Source: Larimichthys crocea
Lineage: Eukaryota; Chordata; Actinopteri; Sciaenidae
NCBI RefSeq assembly: GCF_000972845.2
Contig: NC_040011.1
Coordinates: forward strand, 27,260,379 to 27,324,378
Reading direction: 5' to 3'
Length of the DNA: 64,000 nt
The notes under the pieces are model-generated. The model ran no database searches and was not told the origin of the DNA. It saw only the letters and a program-made list of their open reading frames with translations. How positions within the stretch are numbered: position 1 is the stretch's first letter; the number at the start of each line of letters is the position of its first letter. Positions 22,233 to 33,255 of this stretch are shown here, piece after piece. Position numbers and translations under genes: made by a program.

Positions 22233-24569
22233 TCATAAGTGGTGATGTTAGACTTGTGCACTTGGCAAGCTTTTTTTTTTTTTCCGCTCCATTTGGTGAC
22301 AGATTGGGTTTAAATAACATTATATCTTCACAGTTGTGACTCACAAGCCTCAGCGTTACAAAGTCAGGGTGAGGTTTAGCACTTCAGATGAGGATGAAGG
22401 AGGACCAGGTCGCCTCGCTTCGTCTTTTAGTTTATCACTTTCTCCTAGGCCTAATCTGGGACTCAACAAGCCTTCAATACTGTTTTATTGTTGTAAATCA
22501 ATCCATTCTTTCCTGTAAAAGCCCATCCTTTATCCACCCATCCAACTGATCTAGCCACTATACTGGCAGATATTTAGATGGGCTGACACTACATACAGCG
22601 TTGCACGAAATGTCAGAAATGCTTTAAAAATATAAACTCAGGTAACCGGCTGACATTTCAACTGAAAAAAAAAAATAGGTTTGCAAAAGTTGTGACACAC
22701 AGTAAATTCAACAACACAGGCAAGCATGCTTTACTAGACAAAAGACACAGCTCGACAACGATTACGGCATGTTGCATTGCGGGGTGCTAAGCTGAATGTT
22801 TCGTAGCTACCATGCTACCAACAGCTCTGCAGTTTTCAACTTGACTTTGAATTTTTCAGCAGAGGTCATAGCAGGGTGCGTCTCCTCTCTGAGCCCCAGG
22901 TAGGAGGGCATACGGGGGGGGGGGTCTTGTTTTAATGGTGATGCTCCAAGCTTGTACACGTTGCATCAACTCTCTGAGTCAGTATATGTTACCCCACACC
23001 CCCCAGCTACCACCACCACCACCACCACCACCACCTCCACCCTTCATCAGCCATGTTTGTTTTTGCTGGTGTTGTGCTATCAAAGGCTAACTGCTTTACA
23101 GCACCTCCTGGTGCTCCTCAGGAGGAAACTTTTTCCCTTTTGGAATAAAGAATTCAACACACAGATTTCTGCTCTGCTTCACTATGTGTGATTTTTTTTT
23201 TTATTGTTCTGTTCCTTCATAAGCAAAATGTTGTGAACTTGAACTCATTTTGCTGCAGGGATCCAAGATCCTGCTCTTATAGTTTTGTTTGTTCAAAAAT
23301 GGACTTCACACAGTCCACAGATAACTTCCTGCTCACTGCTGTTTGCCCTTTAACTTTTTTTTTTTTGTGGGAGGGGGGGCTAAACCCACCTGTATGGCAG
23401 ATGAAGCATTGACTGTGTCACGTCTTTTTTTGAGCAGCGAGTGTGTTGTGCTTGTTGTCCAAGAAAGACACACTGGAACGTGGCCTTATGCTCTCTAAAT
23501 CTTTTGCTTACGTTCTGCTTTGGCGCACTTGTTCTGTCCTGAGCTGTCTGTCCTTCAAATCCAGGGCTTAGTATGAGGTGGGGCACGGGAGGAGGGATAA
23601 GAGCTGTCACTGCTGTTGCTGGGGTGCCCACGCCAGCAGTGCATAGAAACTAATAAAGACGTACATGGGTAAGACCCCGCCGTCCAAGCAATGAGATGTC
23701 ACCAAAAACAAGCTGCAGGATGTTGGCAGTCAACTTCCTGGTTATATAATGCTGACCCATTTTTACTGAAAGGAAGATTGTAGGTCTCAGTCAAGTGTAC
23801 TGCTCAAATCTAAATTTTTGAAAAAACAAGTTGTTTGTGATTTCTGCACATTTTTTTTCACTTTGCAGTAGATCTGGCAGATGTTGCCCAGCATTGATGC
23901 AAGCTGGCAAATATATGTTTTTTTTTGTTTGTTTGTTTTTTGTTTTTTAAGACATGAGCGGACCTAAAGGTTCCAAAATCTCCTCACTTTGTCAGTCGAA
24001 CTTGCATGTCAGAGTCCTTCAAATGAGCATGGGCTTACATGTGCACAGGTCACAGATCATATATGTCATCTTTGCAAATATTGAGTGACATGCAGCAGAT
24101 ACTCCCAGAGCAAAAAGTGACGCATGGCAGCGCTAAGTTCAGTCATTGTGACGTGATGTGTCATGATGTCAGGATGTATCATGATGTCTGGACAGGTAAC
24201 GCCATAGATAACCAAAATATGCATCAGCAGTCAAAATCGAGTACTGATAGATAAAAATATATCAAGTGTCGCCCAGATATGACAAATTTGAACGTGAATG
24301 TTGTTTAAAAAAAAAAAGGAAAAAAAAGCAAAGACCAAAAAAATGTCAATCCAACAATATTAAAGTAACAATGTAAGTTAAAATGACATTCAGTATTTGC
24401 ATTTACAACAATGTTTCAACGCTTAAATGATTTAGTTACTTTACAAAATGTCTATAATTTTGACTAATTTAACTACAAAATATCACATCTCAGATTGTCT
24501 AAATTATGTCAGAGAAAAAAGCCTGAAGACTAGAATGGTGGAATAATACTCATGGAACTAAAATATAAG
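22233..24569. other. Non-coding stretch with homopolymers
   Basis: Contains T-runs near 22271-22284 and 23191-23200, an 11-G run at about 22914-22924, a T9-10 run near 23358 followed by G7, and A-runs near 24308-24330. A short imperfect duplication of ATCATGATGTC occurs at 24160-24188. No exon or transposon recognised. Confidence 0.45.
23009..23035. repeat. (CCA)n trinucleotide repeat
   Basis: About nine CCA units (ACCACCACC and on). It creates the poly-threonine run of a plus-strand frame that is otherwise unsupported. Confidence 0.9.
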
Positions 24570-24827
24570 GGTGCTTTAATTTGACGGTGTGAAATTGAAG
24601 CGCCTTTGAAGAACATCCACAAAAACATTTTCCCTATTTATTTCCCGTCAATGGTGTGACTCTGACATGTCCCTTTTGTACATTAGAATTATGGACGGGC
24701 TCATTTAGGGGTGCATTTAAAGAAATATGTGACCAGAACCTTCAGGTGAATCAATTTAACTCGACAAAATGAAAATGGGCCTCTCTGAAATAAGCAGGCC
24801 TCCACCTCTTTGAATGCTACTCTCAGT
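24570..24827. promoter_or_regulatory. Candidate conserved non-coding element
   Basis: Non-repetitive block between AT-rich sequence and an ATC microsatellite, with TTTAGGGGTGCATTTAAAG near 24704 and GTGAATCAATTTAACTCG near 24747. No open frame of note. Confidence 0.3.
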
Positions 24828-24873
24828 CATCATCATTATCATTATCATCATCATCTTCATTAACATCATCATC
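24828..24873. repeat. (ATC)n trinucleotide repeat
   Basis: Imperfect CAT/ATC units with ATT and TTC variants. Confidence 0.85.
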
Positions 24874-25590
24874 TCTGTGTCGTATGTATTCTGATTGGAA
24901 ACAGAACATTCAAGACAAAACTAATACATTTTATCACTTTTTTACTAAAGGGCTGATACTGCAAAGTGATACTGCACATATATTTATTTTGAAAATGAAC
25001 AGTATTTATTTAAAATTGAAAAACATCAAAATAAGGCCACAGATTATTAAAATTAATAGTCAAATGCAGTTTGATGTCGAACTTTTAAATTTCGGAATAA
25101 GTAAATCTCCATCACCATTCATTTTTATTTTTAAATTAAAAAAAAGACACAAAATCACTAATTCAATAATCTTACCGTAAATCTTTAAGGTTAGGTAAGG
25201 TATGCGATATTTATTTTATTTTATTTTCAAAAATAAACTTGAAAATTAAAAATATTGTGAAAAAAAAAAAACTTTATTCAATCTGTAGATGTTGGTTAAA
25301 AAACAAGACTATTTCAAATAAAAGACACAATAAAAAGCAAGATTTTTCTATTTTTTAATTCTAATTTTTAAAATGCATCAAAATGTACATTTAACATATT
25401 GATAAGATAAGTAACAGAGCTAATTTCTTCTTAAACTGATTTAAAAAAAACATTTAAAGACAATGTACATTCTCAAAAAAATAACTTAAATTCATAGCGT
25501 TTTCATAAAGTGTGCATGAACTTGGTTTTAACTTTCTACTAAAGACAAAAAGTTGGAAATTGATGTAAACAAAAAAATATTGCATGCATT
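24874..25590. other. Very AT-rich tract
   Basis: More than 700 bp of A- and T-rich sequence with TTTATTTTATTTTATTTTC near 25211 and repeated A-runs. The long plus-strand frame (24884-25180) is a consequence of composition and is not called. It could act as a matrix-attachment-type or nucleosome-poor region, but nothing here proves it. Confidence 0.6.
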
Positions 25591-25599
25591 ATAGTTTTT

Positions 25600-26060
25600 A
25601 TCTTAATTTCAGCAGATGGAGAAAAGAAAGTTGTGCGAGCATTGTTAAAGTTTTACAGCTTATGTCAGACAAATGCTATCTGAAAGAACAATCGGAAAGT
25701 GATTATGCACACTTTGTGTTCATTTAGCTATTTGCTGAAGAAGCCATCTGTTTGTAAGTTTCTTTGTAATTCTTTTTAATTGTTTTTACATTTGCAAAAC
25801 TTCAGGCGCAGCATCAAAAGACAATGCAATTCATTAGCTCTCTGTTTCAAGGTGGTATCTGGCAGAAGATTCTTTTATTTCAAGTCTTTTTATTTCTTCA
25901 AGCGACATTGTCTAGAACGGGAGGCTCTCATCATAATCTAATAATATGCAATGATAAATAGGAACCAGAGTTTTTGATCAAGAAATCAGATGTTTCTCCT
26001 AGATTGAAATGCGAAACTTCTCTCAGTTTGCAGAATGAAAGGCCACCATCTGTTTTTTGT
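25600..26060. promoter_or_regulatory. Candidate conserved non-coding element
   Basis: After the AT-rich tract the sequence becomes mixed and non-repetitive, with GCAATTCATTAGCTC near 25826 and ATCATAATCTAATAATATGC near 25930. Inference only. Confidence 0.3.
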
Positions 26061-26950
26061 ATGCTCATGTAGCGAGGACACTGAACTGTCAGCAGAGTCC
26101 CTCCTACTTATCAGGACACTTACACATCCCCACAACAAAGATCTTTAATTCTTATGAATCCTTTGCATTGTGTTTACAGCAGTACGTAAACTGTATTGGA
26201 AAAATTAACAATAAATATTTGCTTATAAATGGAAAATTATGTTTATATCAATCATTTTATTTAAGCTAACTGCAGTAGTGTCTCAGCGAAAAAAAAAAAT
26301 CTGAAGGTGAAATATGATAAGATCGATATAAGCAGTGCTTTAAACAACAACAGAAAAAAACTTGTTCTAACTTTTATTTCATTTTAAAGCTTTTTTCTTT
26401 TTCTTTTCTTTGTTCTTTCTGTCTGAAGAAACTGTCAAAGTAACTTTAAACAGTGTGCAGCATACTGTAAAACACCCAAAATATATCCACCTCCTCACAG
26501 CACAAATCTGAGTTCAGTGGAGAAAGTATATTGGGAAAGAAAGTTATAAGTCTTATCTCTCTCTCACGAAGTTAATGCATAGGGAGAGAATAAAAAAAAG
26601 AGAAAAAAATCTGAAGGCTTTCCTTGTGTCATACTATGAAGGCTTTCAACTGCAAAGACTCAAACAGACTTTCATATAAAGCTGTCACATTTTACTCATC
26701 TCATAACTCACAATACTTGCTGAAAATATTGACGTAGTCACTCAGTCTAACGCTGTTGAAGCATGCACTGTTATTTTATTTACACAATTTTTCTCCAAAT
26801 GCGCAAATTGTAAACAATTTCATGCTGAGAAAACAAAACGGAAACCTCTGAGAGAATTGGCCGCACGTACAGTAGCCTATGTCTGAAACAAAATGTACTC
26901 GGGAAGGCAAACTGAGCACTTAACTGCTCAAACAAACAAAATAACAAAGA
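26061..26950. other. AT-rich non-coding stretch, nothing recognised
   Basis: AT-rich sequence with A-runs near 26289 and 26594 and CTTTTTCTT repeats near 26390-26420. No recognised element. Confidence 0.5.
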
Positions 26951-26959
26951 GACGAAATG

Positions 26960-27290
26960 GGAAAAAAATCCTGTGATTCTGTGTGTTGTGCGCTCTAGTA
27001 TTGCGAATTGAGCTTGCTGCTTTCAAACAGCATTCAGAAGAGTATCAGCTCCATCTTCCTCCTCCCCTGTTAGCTTAGCAACAGCGGCCATTTTGTCTGC
27101 ATTTGCATTGGTCCAAATATCTTTCTCAGGTCATGCTGCATTCATTTGAAATTCTGGTCGGGGGAAATGATAACACCAATTTCAAGACATTTCGCGCGAC
27201 CAAGATCTCTTCATTTGTGCCTTTAACCAAGATAGGGTGGAAAACGTGACTTATATCAGGCATATGCTGTGCATGCTCGGAGCAGTAATG
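26960..27290. promoter_or_regulatory. Candidate conserved non-coding element
   Basis: Mixed non-repetitive sequence with GCGGCCATTTTG (YY1-like) near 27085, an inverted CCAAT box (CATTGGTCC) near 27108 and GATAACACCAATTTC near 27168. No open frame. Regulatory reading inferred. Confidence 0.3.
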
Positions 27291-27418
27291 CTTTCATTTA
27301 CTGCTCAGAATGTGCCAGACACAGTTTAGTATTAACCACATGGCTGTCACACACAAATGCACATGCATGCATGCAAGCCACATTTGTGTGCATGCACACG
27401 GTATAGGTGCACACCCCT

Positions 27419-27438
27419 CACACACACACACGCGCGCG
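27419..27438. repeat. CA/CG alternating tract
   Basis: CA units pass directly into CGCGCGCG, giving a short Z-DNA-prone tract. ATGCATGCATGC lies just upstream near 27364. Confidence 0.8.
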
Positions 27439-27581
27439 AAAAATAGGATGAGCTGATCCCTTTCCTTAGAGTCTGCGTCAACCACCCGCTGCTCCCACCG
27501 CCACACTACGTAGACAACCAACCACAGGATGTATAAACCCAGCTGCCCAGAGGTCACCTTGGCTTGTTTACTTCACTGCAG

Positions 27582-27684
27582 TGGATGCACATTGGCAGAG
27601 TGGACCACCACCATCCACAACAGCTCACCGACCAACACGTGTTCAGCTCTCAACTCTTACTGGATCCTTAATGAGGCTGTATGG
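27582..27684 (+). other. Candidate 103-nt internal exon
   Basis: A good acceptor (GGCTTGTTTACTTCACTGCAG, ending at 27581) and a consensus donor ATGG|GTAAGT (27685-27690) bracket 103 nt. One frame reads GCTLAEWTTTIHNSSPTNTC and continues, open across the acceptor from about 27529, with an NSS sequon. A second frame is also open. I recognise no family. It could be a coding exon, a non-coding RNA exon or chance. Confidence 0.2.
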
Positions 27685-28280
27685 GTAAGTAGCATAATCT
27701 GTAATTTTTTACCCAAGTCAGCTGCACCATAGAGAAAAACTGTGATGGACAGACCTGCTGAAGACTGCTCTCTCTCGTGTTTTTCAACTCTTTGAAAATC
27801 TGTAATTTACACACATCAATTAGTTAAAAGTCTACCAATTAGTGTCTTCCTTTTTAACTTTGCCAGAATAATTCACTGAAAATCAATACATTTTTAATCT
27901 TGTGTTTCACAGTTGTAGTTGACTTGGACTACCAGGAGACTACTGTAAAACACATACCCTCCAACACTATTCTGAGCCTGAAATAGAAATGACCACATTA
28001 TATATAATGGAGATGGTTAGTTTCATGCATGAGATCTACTCCAAACCACTGCATGTTTATGAAAATGGCCACATAAGCGTACAAAGATCGAGTAAATAAA
28101 ATGCACTTTTAGCGACTAAAACACACTGAAGTGTTAACAGTCTCTGTATTTCAAAGGTTTTTGGGCCTGTTGACACTTCATGGGCCGAACCACCAATCCT
28201 GAACACTATGATACGTTTATACATACCAGGTACTAACTCAGCTACTGTATGGTGTCGCAGACAGCACTGCAAACACACAA

Positions 28281-28304
28281 ACACACACACACACACACAC
28301 ACAC
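28281..28304. repeat. (CA)n microsatellite
   Basis: Perfect CA run with an imperfect left extension from 28272. Confidence 0.9.
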
Positions 28305-28830
28305 CCAGGCACTCACCTCTGCACTGCTGAAACACACCACTATGGAAACACTGAAGCCTCGTCTGATTCTGGTAAGGTCCAAAATGTCCACGTTATTGGC
28401 ACAGAGGGGTAAAAAGACTGTCTGAGAGTGAGGCCCGGAGACTGGGATTTCTGTGTTTCCAGAGTGCTGCCCTGACCACCCTGGTAAATATAAGAGAGCA
28501 AATCCTTTTCAGGTTGAGAGTATGACACAGGGCTGCCACATAAATCAGTACAGGCCCAACCCGGCACAGGCTGGGAACGCCATGGGAGTGGTAGGCGGCT
28601 CTACGGTGAGGTTTTTGGGGAAGGATTATGGATTGAGACGTACAGCTGGGAGGCTAAAGTTACACTTTTCATTACCACTTCGAGGGGGTCTTGGCTGCCT
28701 GGAAGCCAGTCAGATTTGTGAAGACCTCTTTCTCCCCCTGGAATGGTTGTAATTCTGCAGGCTCATTCTTCACCTGAGGACAATTGTTTTTGATATGGCA
28801 AAAACAATTTGGCAAAACGCGATGGGAAAT
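28305..28830. other. Non-coding stretch, nothing certain
   Basis: Mixed composition. A plus-strand 99-codon frame (28453-28752) is open but not recognisable. AATTGTTTTT (28782-28791) and its reverse complement (28800-28809) form a 10-bp perfect stem with an 8-nt loop. Confidence 0.35.
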
Positions 28831-28831
28831 A

Positions 28832-28910
28832 CAGTTTTTTCTTTTTTTTTTCCTATTTTTTTTTTTTTTTTGCCAATGGAAGAATGAAAAAAAAAAATAA
28901 AGAAAAAGAA
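28832..28910. repeat. Poly-T / poly-A opposed low-complexity pair
   Basis: Two T-runs (about 28842-28851 and 28857-28871) are followed 15-16 nt later by an A-rich run (about 28887-28910) around GCCAATGGAAGAATG. The arrangement can fold back on itself. It may be residue of oppositely inserted retroposon tails or simple slippage. Confidence 0.7.
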
Positions 28911-30238
28911 GAGGGCATTGTGAAAAGTCCTCATTCACCAAAAGACCAGAGTAAAGAGAGAGCAGTATGCCCCCTTCTGGCTCTTTTCTTCTCTCCCTCT
29001 TTTCTTCTCCTTTTTTCCCTGGCGTCTGGAGATGTGAAGAAATGTCTTTTGATCAGCTCTGACAGAGCCTGGGCCATGTGAAGAGGGTGGCTAGCGGGAC
29101 TCTGCCAATCCATGCAAGGCAAAAATGTTCCTAATAAGAGAGTAATAAGCTAACGAGTGCTGGGTGTTTGTCTGATCCACATTCTGGGCACAGTTTGTGC
29201 CAGCACACCCAGTGCCTTCTGACGTGTACCCGACTCTCATCGGCCTTTGGACTGTTTGCCAGGTCACTGTGTTTCACCTGGCCTGTCCCATATGTTTTCA
29301 CCAATGGTGCAATAGTCTGAAATTTAAAAAACCTTGTGGGCAAACAAAATTGAGTGGACATATTTATATTTCAGAATTTTACACACATTGCGGGATTGTC
29401 AATGTTCACGATGTACAATATGTTTTGGATTTGTTTTGCTGAAAATATATAGGGGTGGAAAAATAAAAAGCAGGGTTGGTTTTGAGCAAAGCAAATTTGT
29501 CTCACCTTGCCCACACAACATCAACTTGGGCTATTTCCACAACTGACTGCTTCCATTGTATGTGTGGTTTTGAAGTGGTCACATATCAAAGGGCTCTGTC
29601 TCTGCAGGGTGGATTCTCTGGTACTCTGTACAGCACAACAAGGAGATAGTTACCTCTCACAGCTTCTCACTGCAGCATCCCAGCCCAAATAAACACATCA
29701 CCTCCACTGCAGGGGGAGGAGGACAACAGCACAGCTGCCAACCCCCTCTCTTTTTCCAACCAAGCAGCAGCACCAGCCAAGTCCACAGTGCTGCGGGGCA
29801 TCCCAGGCATGAACAGGTGCTCTGTTGGTGGAGTTGGGCCTGATTTTAGGCCTGTCTCTGGGCCTGTGCTAAGTGCTGGATGTGTGAGGGTTGGTGAGGA
29901 CTGGCTGGCCAGACTTTAATGGTGTGTTGGTGAGTCCTGGGCTCAGCGCTGGTAATTATGGTGGGGAGAAGGCGATTAGGCAGTGCTGAGCAGCCCAGCA
30001 AGGGGGACGGGCCCATGCCCAGCAGGGAGGGGAGTCCTGCCACGGGAGGGACCAATCAAGTGTAAAGCGGAGCGCAAACCCTGGGCCTTGGTTCAGTGGG
30101 AAAAGGCTTGGCCACTGGTTCAGAGCGCTGCAACTTTCACGGATTAGTAGAGACACTATTCTGAAGACTGAAAGGGAGAACACAGCACGGAGGCAGCATC
30201 AATGCATGCGTGCACGCACACAAACACACAGTCACACA
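28911..30238. other. Mixed-composition non-coding stretch
   Basis: No exon pair or transposon found. The segment 29820-30120 is GC-richer, with several short G-runs at about 30001-30050 that could form a loose quadruplex. It is possibly regulatory. Open frames on both strands are unconvincing. Confidence 0.4.
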
Positions 30239-30288
30239 GTCTCTCTCTCTCTTTCTTTTTCTCTCTCTCTCTCTCACACACACAAAAC
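30239..30288. repeat. (CT)n/(CA)n microsatellite
   Basis: CT run, T-rich interruption, CT run, then CA units. Confidence 0.9.
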
Positions 30289-30289
30289 C

Positions 30290-30690
30290 CACCAACAGCT
30301 GGGAGGAAGGCTACAGCCATTGCCATATTGCCATAGCAACGGCATATCTCACATTTGAGCCCAAATGAAGACACTTTGGGCTGAAACCGGGATATTTATT
30401 CTTCCAGTTAATGGAAGTATTTTAATAGTTTCTCTCCATGCTTGTAGAACGCTTCCCCCTGACTGAGTTAATGGAGGTGCTTCGTGCATCAGACAAGCAT
30501 CTTGTCATTTTTCAAATTACAGGATATCTACACTGTGAATTTAACTCGTGAATTGATGTGGCAAAGGGGTTTTCATACCTGTAAAGGCTTTCAAATTTGA
30601 CTAAATCTTCATCGCTTCCTGAGGTCCTCTGTGGAATTTAATGCAAACAAGTGGATCACATTTGAGAGAAGCAGCACTTTCTAGTGAAGT
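30290..30690. promoter_or_regulatory. Candidate conserved element with X-box
   Basis: ATTGCCATAGCAAC at 30327-30340 fits the RFX X-box consensus at every position and shares its last 11 bases with the site at 15612-15625. Downstream AT-rich, non-repetitive sequence with CAGTTAATGG and GAATTTAACTCGTGAATTG continues the block. Enhancer reading inferred. Confidence 0.35.
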
Positions 30691-31371
30691 GATAGCAGTT
30701 TGTTCAAATTAAACAATTTGCACTTTCTTATAATATAATGCCTTTAGCAGGTCCAACATCTTTGAAGCGTAAGCTTATGCCTTGTTCTATCCTTTTATTC
30801 ATTTGGTTTTAAAAGTAATTCTTGAAAAGCAGATAAGAAACTGGAGGGCTGTTAAATAATGGGGTCGGGTGCTGTGTGGGAATAGGGTCTCAGTCATAAT
30901 GAAGTGATTAAAGATGAAAAAAGTGACGAGTTTTAAGAACCCTTTTTTATATTGTGAATAGTTTGAACATGGTGCAAATGGATTCAGATGCAACACTGTC
31001 AAAGAACATCTACCTTATCTAGGAAGTTTCTTATAACGAGATTTGTACAACAAACAAATGAATCTGACATTTTCAAACACTGTTTTGGAAGTATAATCTA
31101 AAATTAGACTGGTATACTGTATGTTGAGTTAGCTAAGCAGTGAAAACACAAAGTGTAACTATCACAGTAAACATCTGGACTGGGCTACTGTTGCAGCAGT
31201 GTTTTCTTAGCGTGCTCATTTTCACTGACTGTTTTGGTTCAGTTTTGTCCTCATTTTGGAAAGAGAGTAAACATTTAAATGGTGACGCTGATTTGTTTCT
31301 AGATGGGTTTGGGTTATGAGAGCTCAAGTCCTATTCTATTCTGTTTAATGGCGTCTCTTCCCCAGACAGAC
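30691..31371. other. AT-rich non-coding stretch, nothing recognised
   Basis: No repeats, exon signals or transposon signature of note. Confidence 0.5.
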
Positions 31372-31423
31372 TGTGTGTGTATGTGTGTGTATCTGTGTGT
31401 GTGTGTGTGTGTTTGTGTGTGTG
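31372..31423. repeat. (GT)n microsatellite
   Basis: Interrupted GT run (GTGTAT and GTTT interruptions). Confidence 0.9.
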
Positions 31424-31542
31424 ATTTAGCATTCTTTGAGATGAGTAGAGTACGCCTGTATCCAGGGGCCTCCCCCCACCTCAACACCCCATCCCATGCT
31501 TGCTTTGGGTACTATCATCCTGCAAAGCTTTCCCTCTCTCTG

Positions 31543-31572
31543 ACACACACACACACACACACACTCTCTCTT
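31543..31572. repeat. (CA)n/(CT)n microsatellite
   Basis: CA run 31543-31564 followed by CT units. Open frames on either strand through here are artefacts. Confidence 0.9.
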
Positions 31573-31814
31573 CCTGTCTCTTTCTTGGGTTCTCTCTCTG
31601 TGCATTGCTCATCATGCTTCGACTTTGAAGTCACAGCTTTCTCTTTCCCTTTTTTTGTCTCCGTGTGGCTTTGATGCACTAACATTCTGTGCATAGTTCC
31701 TCTAATGCCTGGATCCTTGTGCCTTATTCTTCCATTCTTGCCAGTGTAGGAACGGTGAGTCTCTTGCCTTTGAAACAACGTCCATAAATTACAACTTGTC
31801 AAGTGTCATTTTCC

Positions 31815-32010
31815 TTGTTTACAGCCATTTTGGGCTCCCACTCCCCCATGTTCCTCTCTTGTGTTTCACATTTAATTGCACCAATAATGTTGGTGGTGCT
31901 CACCAGCTCTGCACATGCAGCTTGTTGCCGCTAAGGGGGTGCGGAAACTATTAAAATATTTTCCAGGCTTTACGAGTTTTATGTGTGTAATTTGTGTGGA
32001 TATATCCCAC
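31815..32010. promoter_or_regulatory. Candidate conserved non-coding element
   Basis: Non-repetitive block with CAGCCATTTTGGGCTCCC near 31824, CATTTAATTGCACCAATAAT near 31870 and ACTATTAAAATATTTTCC near 31949. Inference only. Confidence 0.3.
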
Positions 32011-32305
32011 TGTGTTACCACCAACTAGGAGAACAGAATGAGATTGTGCTGTGGCCTGTGTTACAATAGTGAGAGGGAGTCAGGAAGAGACGGAGGGAAC
32101 GGGCTGGAGGGTAAGAGGAGGAGTTAGACAGAAAGAGAGAAAGAGAAGGTGAGTTGGGTCTGTACAGGAAATCTGCACTAAGTGTTCCTAAAGAGCCTGT
32201 GCTTTTCCTCCCCTGCACAAACAGCTTAATTTATAGCATGTCTGCTGAAGTCAACAGCCCTTTATAACCCCACAATAATTTCCCATATGTTCTATATATC
32301 ACCAT

Positions 32306-32360
32306 GGAGAGGGGGAGGAGGAGAGAGGGAGAGCAGAGAGAGAGAGAGAGAAGAAAAAAG
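32306..32360. repeat. Purine-rich (GA)n tract
   Basis: Almost unbroken purines on the plus strand with (AG) units at 32335-32352, only about 35 bp from the following CA repeat. Confidence 0.8.
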
Positions 32361-32392
32361 ACTGAGGCAGCAAATATGTTCAAGACCCTACT

Positions 32393-32394
<2 letters not shown>

Positions 32395-32435
<41 letters not shown>
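32395..32435. repeat. (AC)20 microsatellite
   Basis: The longest perfect CA/AC run in the window, 41 bp and uninterrupted. Likely polymorphic. Confidence 0.95.
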
Positions 32436-32437
<2 letters not shown>

Positions 32438-32575
32438 AGATCTGGCCGATTGCAGCGGGGACACTCATCTTAATCAGGTATGTGTGGACGTATGTGTTAT
32501 TCCCCATACACAGCTACACCTGTGGGTGGGCCATGAAATATTAAACACTCTTGTTCATGTTGTTTACTTTCATCA

Positions 32576-32731
32576 TTAAGGGAGAGTCCTTGATAATAGA
32601 AAACTTCTCTCCTGGATCTGCAGCAGGGAGTACCTTGTAAGGGTCTGGCGCAACCTCCACTTCTCCAGCAGGACCAGTTTGTTCTTGTCAAAACCCATGT
32701 GCCACGATGAGGCTGACGAGGTGTAGGAGTT
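32576..32731 (-). CDS. Possible terminal coding exon, protein unknown
   Basis: On the minus strand TGCTAAC, a perfect branch-site sequence, lies about 20 nt before CTCTTATTTTAG, and the exon would begin at 32731. The following 51 codons are open to a TAA at 32576-32578. The peptide starts NSYTSSASSWHMGFDKNKLV and then has an LLEKWRLRQTL stretch that looks helical, with two W and a balanced charge mix; codon choice is GC-biased relative to flanks. An internal AAG|GT at 32634/32633 could be a donor, but its +4 to +6 bases are poor. No family recognised and no upstream partner exon found. A non-coding conserved block remains possible. Confidence 0.3.
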   Translation of the reverse strand, partial: NSYTSSASSWHMGFDKNKLVLLEKWRLRQTLTRYSLLQIQERSFLLSRTLP

Positions 32732-32823
32732 CTAAAATAAGAGGGATTTGCGTTAGCAGCCTTCCAAATCTCCTTTAGCTCCAGTTTGAAGTGAACAAGG
32801 ATGTGCAGGGTTAACTTGTGCAC

Positions 32824-33255
32824 TGTGTATACGCTATGAGTAATAAGTAATAATGTTTATGTGTGACTGAGTGAGTCTGCATGAGTAATTGCATTTATTA
32901 ATATACTTACTTAGGCAAATAAGTATGCACATGTGGGTGTTTTTAATTATTCAGTTTTGTTTTATTACATTTCATTTTGTTTGGGCAATAGATAAATGGG
33001 CAGCACAAAATATAAGAAAAAATAATTTAAGTTTATTGATGTTCAGTATTTGTCCATACCTTCTCTCTTGAAGACATTTTTTCTAATATTCCAATTTGTT
33101 TTACTTTCATCTATTATCTTTTTATACACTCGTCTCCATGTATGGGTGCCCAAAGAAGGAGTTATAGTGGGTGACAAATATATTAAGAAACAATTCTACA
33201 TACAAAAAGTAAAGTGTTAGCACAATAAAAAATAGAAAAACACATGATTTAAATA
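32824..33255. other. AT-rich stretch, nothing recognised
   Basis: AT-rich sequence to the left edge of the MITE. No credible frame. Confidence 0.5.

Noticed and set aside
24884..25180. 98-codon plus-strand frame
   Set aside because: Composition effect of a very AT-rich tract (K, N, I and F rich).
31303..31674. 123-codon plus-strand frame
   Set aside because: Runs through (GT)n and (CA)n; peptide is CVCVCV and HTHTHT repeats.
32287..32579. Plus-strand frames with TH and ER repeats
   Set aside because: Produced by the (GA)n and (AC)20 microsatellites.
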